A stretch of 64,000 nt of DNA from Arthrobacter sp. D5-1 (GTDB lineage Bacteria > Actinomycetota > Actinomycetes > Actinomycetales > Micrococcaceae): positions 372,001-436,000 of the forward strand of contig NZ_CP014571.1 in the NCBI RefSeq assembly GCF_017357425.1, given 5' to 3'. Under the pieces are notes generated by a model. That model was not told the origin of the DNA and searched no databases. It saw only the letters and a program-made list of their open reading frames with translations. Below, piece by piece: positions 61,662 to 64,000 of this stretch (positions within the stretch are counted from its first letter, which is position 1; every line of letters begins with the position of its first letter). A program made the position numbers and the translations under genes.

Positions 61662-61690
61662 CGTTACCCGCACGGCACCACCCCTGCGTA

Positions 61691-61766
61691 GCCAGCCCAA
61701 CTGAGTAACAGCAAACGTCCTACTGAACCTTCAATAGAGCGTTATCTGCGACTCAGTTGGGCTGGC
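61691..61766. repeat. large hairpin element between convergent genes, copy B
   Basis: Outer arms GCCAGCCCAACTGAG (61691-61705) and CTCAGTTGGGCTGGC (61752-61766) pair perfectly. The inner parts pair imperfectly around a TTC-centred loop. TAACAGCAAACGT is shared with copy A (8426-8491). The stop codon of ligD (61753-61755) lies inside the right arm, so the element has become part of that gene's end. Confidence 0.75.
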
Positions 61767-64000
61767 TGACGTCTGAAGGGGACTTGTCCGGGCGCCAGCC
61801 GCGCCACACGGGGTGCCGTAGCCGGCCGGGTCCCGTCCATTCTCCGAAGGTCACCTCAGCCACCAGCCCAGGGCTGACCCATGTGGCACCTGCCGCGTCC
61901 TCACGGGGGATGTCGGCAAAGGGAGAGGCGCTCACCACGTGGGGCTCCAGCTTCTCCATAATGTCCCGCAGCTGCCAATCCTTGAACCCGCTTCCAACCC
62001 TGCCCACATAGTGCAGCTTGTCGCCGTCCGGGATGCCCAACAAGAGGGAACCGAACGTTCCGCTTCGGGCACCTGCGCCGGGACGCCAGCCACCGACCAC
62101 CACCTCTTGGCTCTGCTCCAGCTTGAGCTTGAGCCAGGACCTGCTGCGGCGCCCAATGACGTAGCGGCTGTCGGCCTTCTTCGCCATCACACCTTCCAGG
62201 CCAAGCTCAGCGGCGCTGGCCATGAGGTCGTCCACGTCGTGATCCAGGACGGCAGACAAATGCAGCGGGCAGCCTTTGCGCAGGCGCTCCGCAAACCCCG
62301 AAAGCCTCTCGCGGCGATCACGGAACGGCAGCCCGCTCAGGTCCGTGCCGCCGTCGTAAAGAAGGTCGAACAGCATGAGCTGAACCGGCACAGCTGCCCG
62401 TGCCCGCTCAATGTCTGCGGTTTTGACCAGGTTCATCCGCTGCTGCAGCCGCCCGAAATCCGGCCTGTTCCCTTTGCCGAGCGCCACGATTTCGCCGTCA
62501 GCCACGAAGTTTCCGTCGGGCCAACAGCTACGGTCAGTGAGCTCCGGGTAAGTTGCTGTGAGGTTGTTTCCGTTCCGGCTCATGAGCCGGATTTCCCCCT
62601 CGGTGCCCGTGATGATGGCGCGGATCCCGTCCCATTTCAGCTCATACAGCCAACCGTCGCCGCGGAGATCGTCCGTGGTCCCCGAGGTGGCCAGCATGGG
62701 GGCGTAGTTCGGTACGGGTTGGGGTGCGGCCGGCCCGGCAGGCGGTTGGGCCGGTGAGGGCTTCGCAGGGCTGGCCGGTACGCCCTTCCGCGCTCCAGGC
62801 TGCTCCTTCATCAGGTGAATCAGCCAGTTCTGACCCGTGTTGATCAGCGCGAACCGTTTGGTACCGCCGAGGCCGCCGCCAGGCTCGCCAGTCAGTGTGG
62901 CAATGACTTCCTTGCCGTCACGCCATTTCTCGCACGTATACTCGCCGCGGTCCCAAATGGTCATGGTCCCTGCCCCGTACTCGCCCTTGGGGATGACGCC
63001 GGAGAAGGTCGCGTACTCCATGGGGTGGTCTTCCGTATGCACGGCCAGATTGTTCCGGTCGGGCGTTTCCGGCACGCCGCGGGGCAGGGCCCACGACGCC
63101 AGGACGCCGTTGTGCTCCAACCGCAGGTCCAGATGGTAGCGGCGCGCGTGGTGCTCCTGGATCACAAAGATACCGCCGGGTGGCGGCGGGTCGCCTGGTT
63201 TTGGCTGGTCAGATGACGAGGTGCCGGCTTGCTGGGAGGCGTTGGCAGCCGACGACGAGGGAAACGGCTCCGGGGTCCTGCCCGGATCGCGCATCCCAAC
63301 GTACTTGGCGAGACGGCTTTCCACTGTCACCACGCGTTCCCTGGCGGCGCCGCTGCCCGAACCGCCTGCGGCAGCACCGTCGTCGTCCTTCTCATCCTCG
63401 CCGTGGGGTGGAAGGTGCCGCCTGGAAATCGGCGCGAAGTGGTCTTTGCCCGTCTTGACACGCTTCATCACGGCCAGAAAGTCCAAGTGCTCCAGCGACG
63501 CGGAGTTGAGTTCACGCCACGTACGCGGTGCTGCCACGGTAGGGCGCGCCTTGCCGCGGAGTGAGTAGGGAACGATGGTGGTTTTGTTCCCGCTGTTCTG
63601 GCTCCAGTCCACCAGCACCTTGCCGTGGCGGAGGGACTTTTTCATGTCGCTGACCACCAGTTCGGGGTGGTCGGACTCCAGTGCGCGGGCAAGCTCTTTG
63701 GCGAAGGCGGACACCTGCTCGGACTTCAGGGTCCCATCGAGGCCAGTGTAGAGGTGGATGCCTTTACTGCCGCTGGTGACGGGGACAGGGTCCATGCCCA
63801 TGTCCTGCAGGATGGAACGGGCCAGCTTGGCCACCTCAACGCACTCTGGCAGTCCCGCCCCGGGACCGGGGTCAAGGTCCAGGACCAAGCGGTCGGGGCG
63901 GAGCGGTTTCCCTGAAGGGTCCACTTGCCACTGCGGAACGTGGATTTCCAGCGAGGCGATCTGGGCCATCCACGTCAGCGTGGCCAGGTTGTTGACCATG
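61753..64000 (-). CDS. ligD: ATP-dependent DNA ligase LigD, 5' end beyond the window
   Basis: At least 748 residues are visible; the frame is still open at the right edge, so the N-terminus is missing. The order is the polymerase/primase end (DRLVLDLDPGPGAGLPECVE; SGSKGIHLYTGLDG), the 3'-phosphoesterase (IFVIQEHHARRYHLDLRLEH; HPMEYATFSGVIPKGEYGAG) and the ligase domain with the nucleotidyl-lysine in ELKWDGIRA and EGVMAKKADSRY. This is the mycobacterial Pol-PE-Lig layout for non-homologous end joining with Ku. No ku gene lies in the window. The linkers are Ala/Pro/Ser-rich. Confidence 0.95.
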   Translation of the reverse strand, partial: MVNNLATLTWMAQIASLEIHVPQWQVDPSGKPLRPDRLVLDLDPGPGAGLPECVEVAKLARSILQDMGMDPVPVTSGSKGIHLYTGLDGTLKSEQVSAFAKELARALESDHPELVVSDMKKSLRHGKVLVDWSQNSGNKTTIVPYSLRGKARPTVAAPRTWRELNSASLEHLDFLAVMKRVKTGKDHFAPISRRHLPPHGEDEKDDDGAAAGGSGSGAARERVVTVESRLAKYVGMRDPGRTPEPFPSSSAANASQQAGTSSSDQPKPGDPPPPGGIFVIQEHHARRYHLDLRLEHNGVLASWALPRGVPETPDRNNLAVHTEDHPMEYATFSGVIPKGEYGAGTMTIWDRGEYTCEKWRDGKEVIATLTGEPGGGLGGTKRFALINTGQNWLIHLMKEQPGARKGVPASPAKPSPAQPPAGPAAPQPVPNYAPMLATSGTTDDLRGDGWLYELKWDGIRAIITGTEGEIRLMSRNGNNLTATYPELTDRSCWPDGNFVADGEIVALGKGNRPDFGRLQQRMNLVKTADIERARAAVPVQLMLFDLLYDGGTDLSGLPFRDRRERLSGFAERLRKGCPLHLSAVLDHDVDDLMASAAELGLEGVMAKKADSRYVIGRRSRSWLKLKLEQSQEVVVGGWRPGAGARSGTFGSLLLGIPDGDKLHYVGRVGSGFKDWQLRDIMEKLEPHVVSASPFADIPREDAAGATWVSPGLVAEVTFGEWTGPGRLRHPVWRGWRPDKSPSDVSQPN

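Overview
The window is chromosomal DNA from a high-GC actinobacterium, most likely Arthrobacter or Paenarthrobacter (Micrococcaceae). This rests on gene content: an LAxTG-type sortase signal, a desferrioxamine-type siderophore operon, MmyB-type and MocR-type regulators, a multidomain LigD with Pol-PE-Lig order, and many GTGA/ATGA start-stop overlaps. The genus is inferred from general knowledge of these families; no database was searched. I saw no rRNA, tRNA, CRISPR array, phage or insertion sequence.

Region 1 (1-8.5 kb) holds two small translationally coupled genes, then a minus-strand group of sugar/aldehyde enzymes (6-phosphogluconolactonase-like protein, three aldo/keto reductases, an NAD-dependent epimerase). 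A divergent MmyB-type regulator, dodecin, an SDR and a universal stress protein follow.

Region 2 (8.5-17.9 kb) is a six-gene minus-strand catabolic operon: SDR, StyA-like monooxygenase, StyA2B-like monooxygenase/reductase fusion, FAD oxidoreductase, isatin-hydrolase-like cyclase and a ThDP enzyme. It is read from a promoter duplicated about 271 bp upstream, beside an unannotated 49-aa gene, and faces an AraC regulator. I infer indole/isatin-type heteroaromatic degradation towards anthranilate.

Region 3 (17.9-26.1 kb) has a broken Fic gene, then a FadR-type GntR regulator and hydrolase divergent from an acid-sugar operon (DUF1537 kinase, 3-hydroxyisobutyrate-type dehydrogenase, GntP permease, FBA-type aldolase). 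Matching palindromic operators lie upstream of the operon and of gntR.

Region 4 (26.1-42.6 kb) is the most unusual. A single-chain transmembrane sigma factor (ECF sigma + zinc-finger anti-sigma + TM + Pro-rich linker + extracellular Ig-like domain) precedes a giant wall-anchored protein of about 3,520 residues with 25 tandem 118-residue repeats. A divergent DUF11-like protein without a signal peptide lies on one side and a lipoprotein on the other. A second paralog of the fused sigma factor is at 50.5-52.3 kb. A 13-bp sequence upstream of both the giant gene and the divergent gene is a candidate shared promoter or operator.

Region 5 (42.8-48.2 kb) is a desABCD-like hydroxamate siderophore operon behind a DtxR/IdeR-like iron box.

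Region 6 (48.2-64 kb) is mixed: BNR-repeat protein, SDR, second fused sigma factor, FUSC-like membrane protein, SRPBCC and GNAT proteins, a VOC/PaiB/EamA operon divergent from a MocR regulator across a perfect palindrome, an MHS-type MFS transporter, a PrmC-like methyltransferase, two small unknown genes and the 5'-truncated ligD. Large hairpins fill several convergent gene junctions, and one hairpin type occurs twice (8.4 and 61.7 kb).
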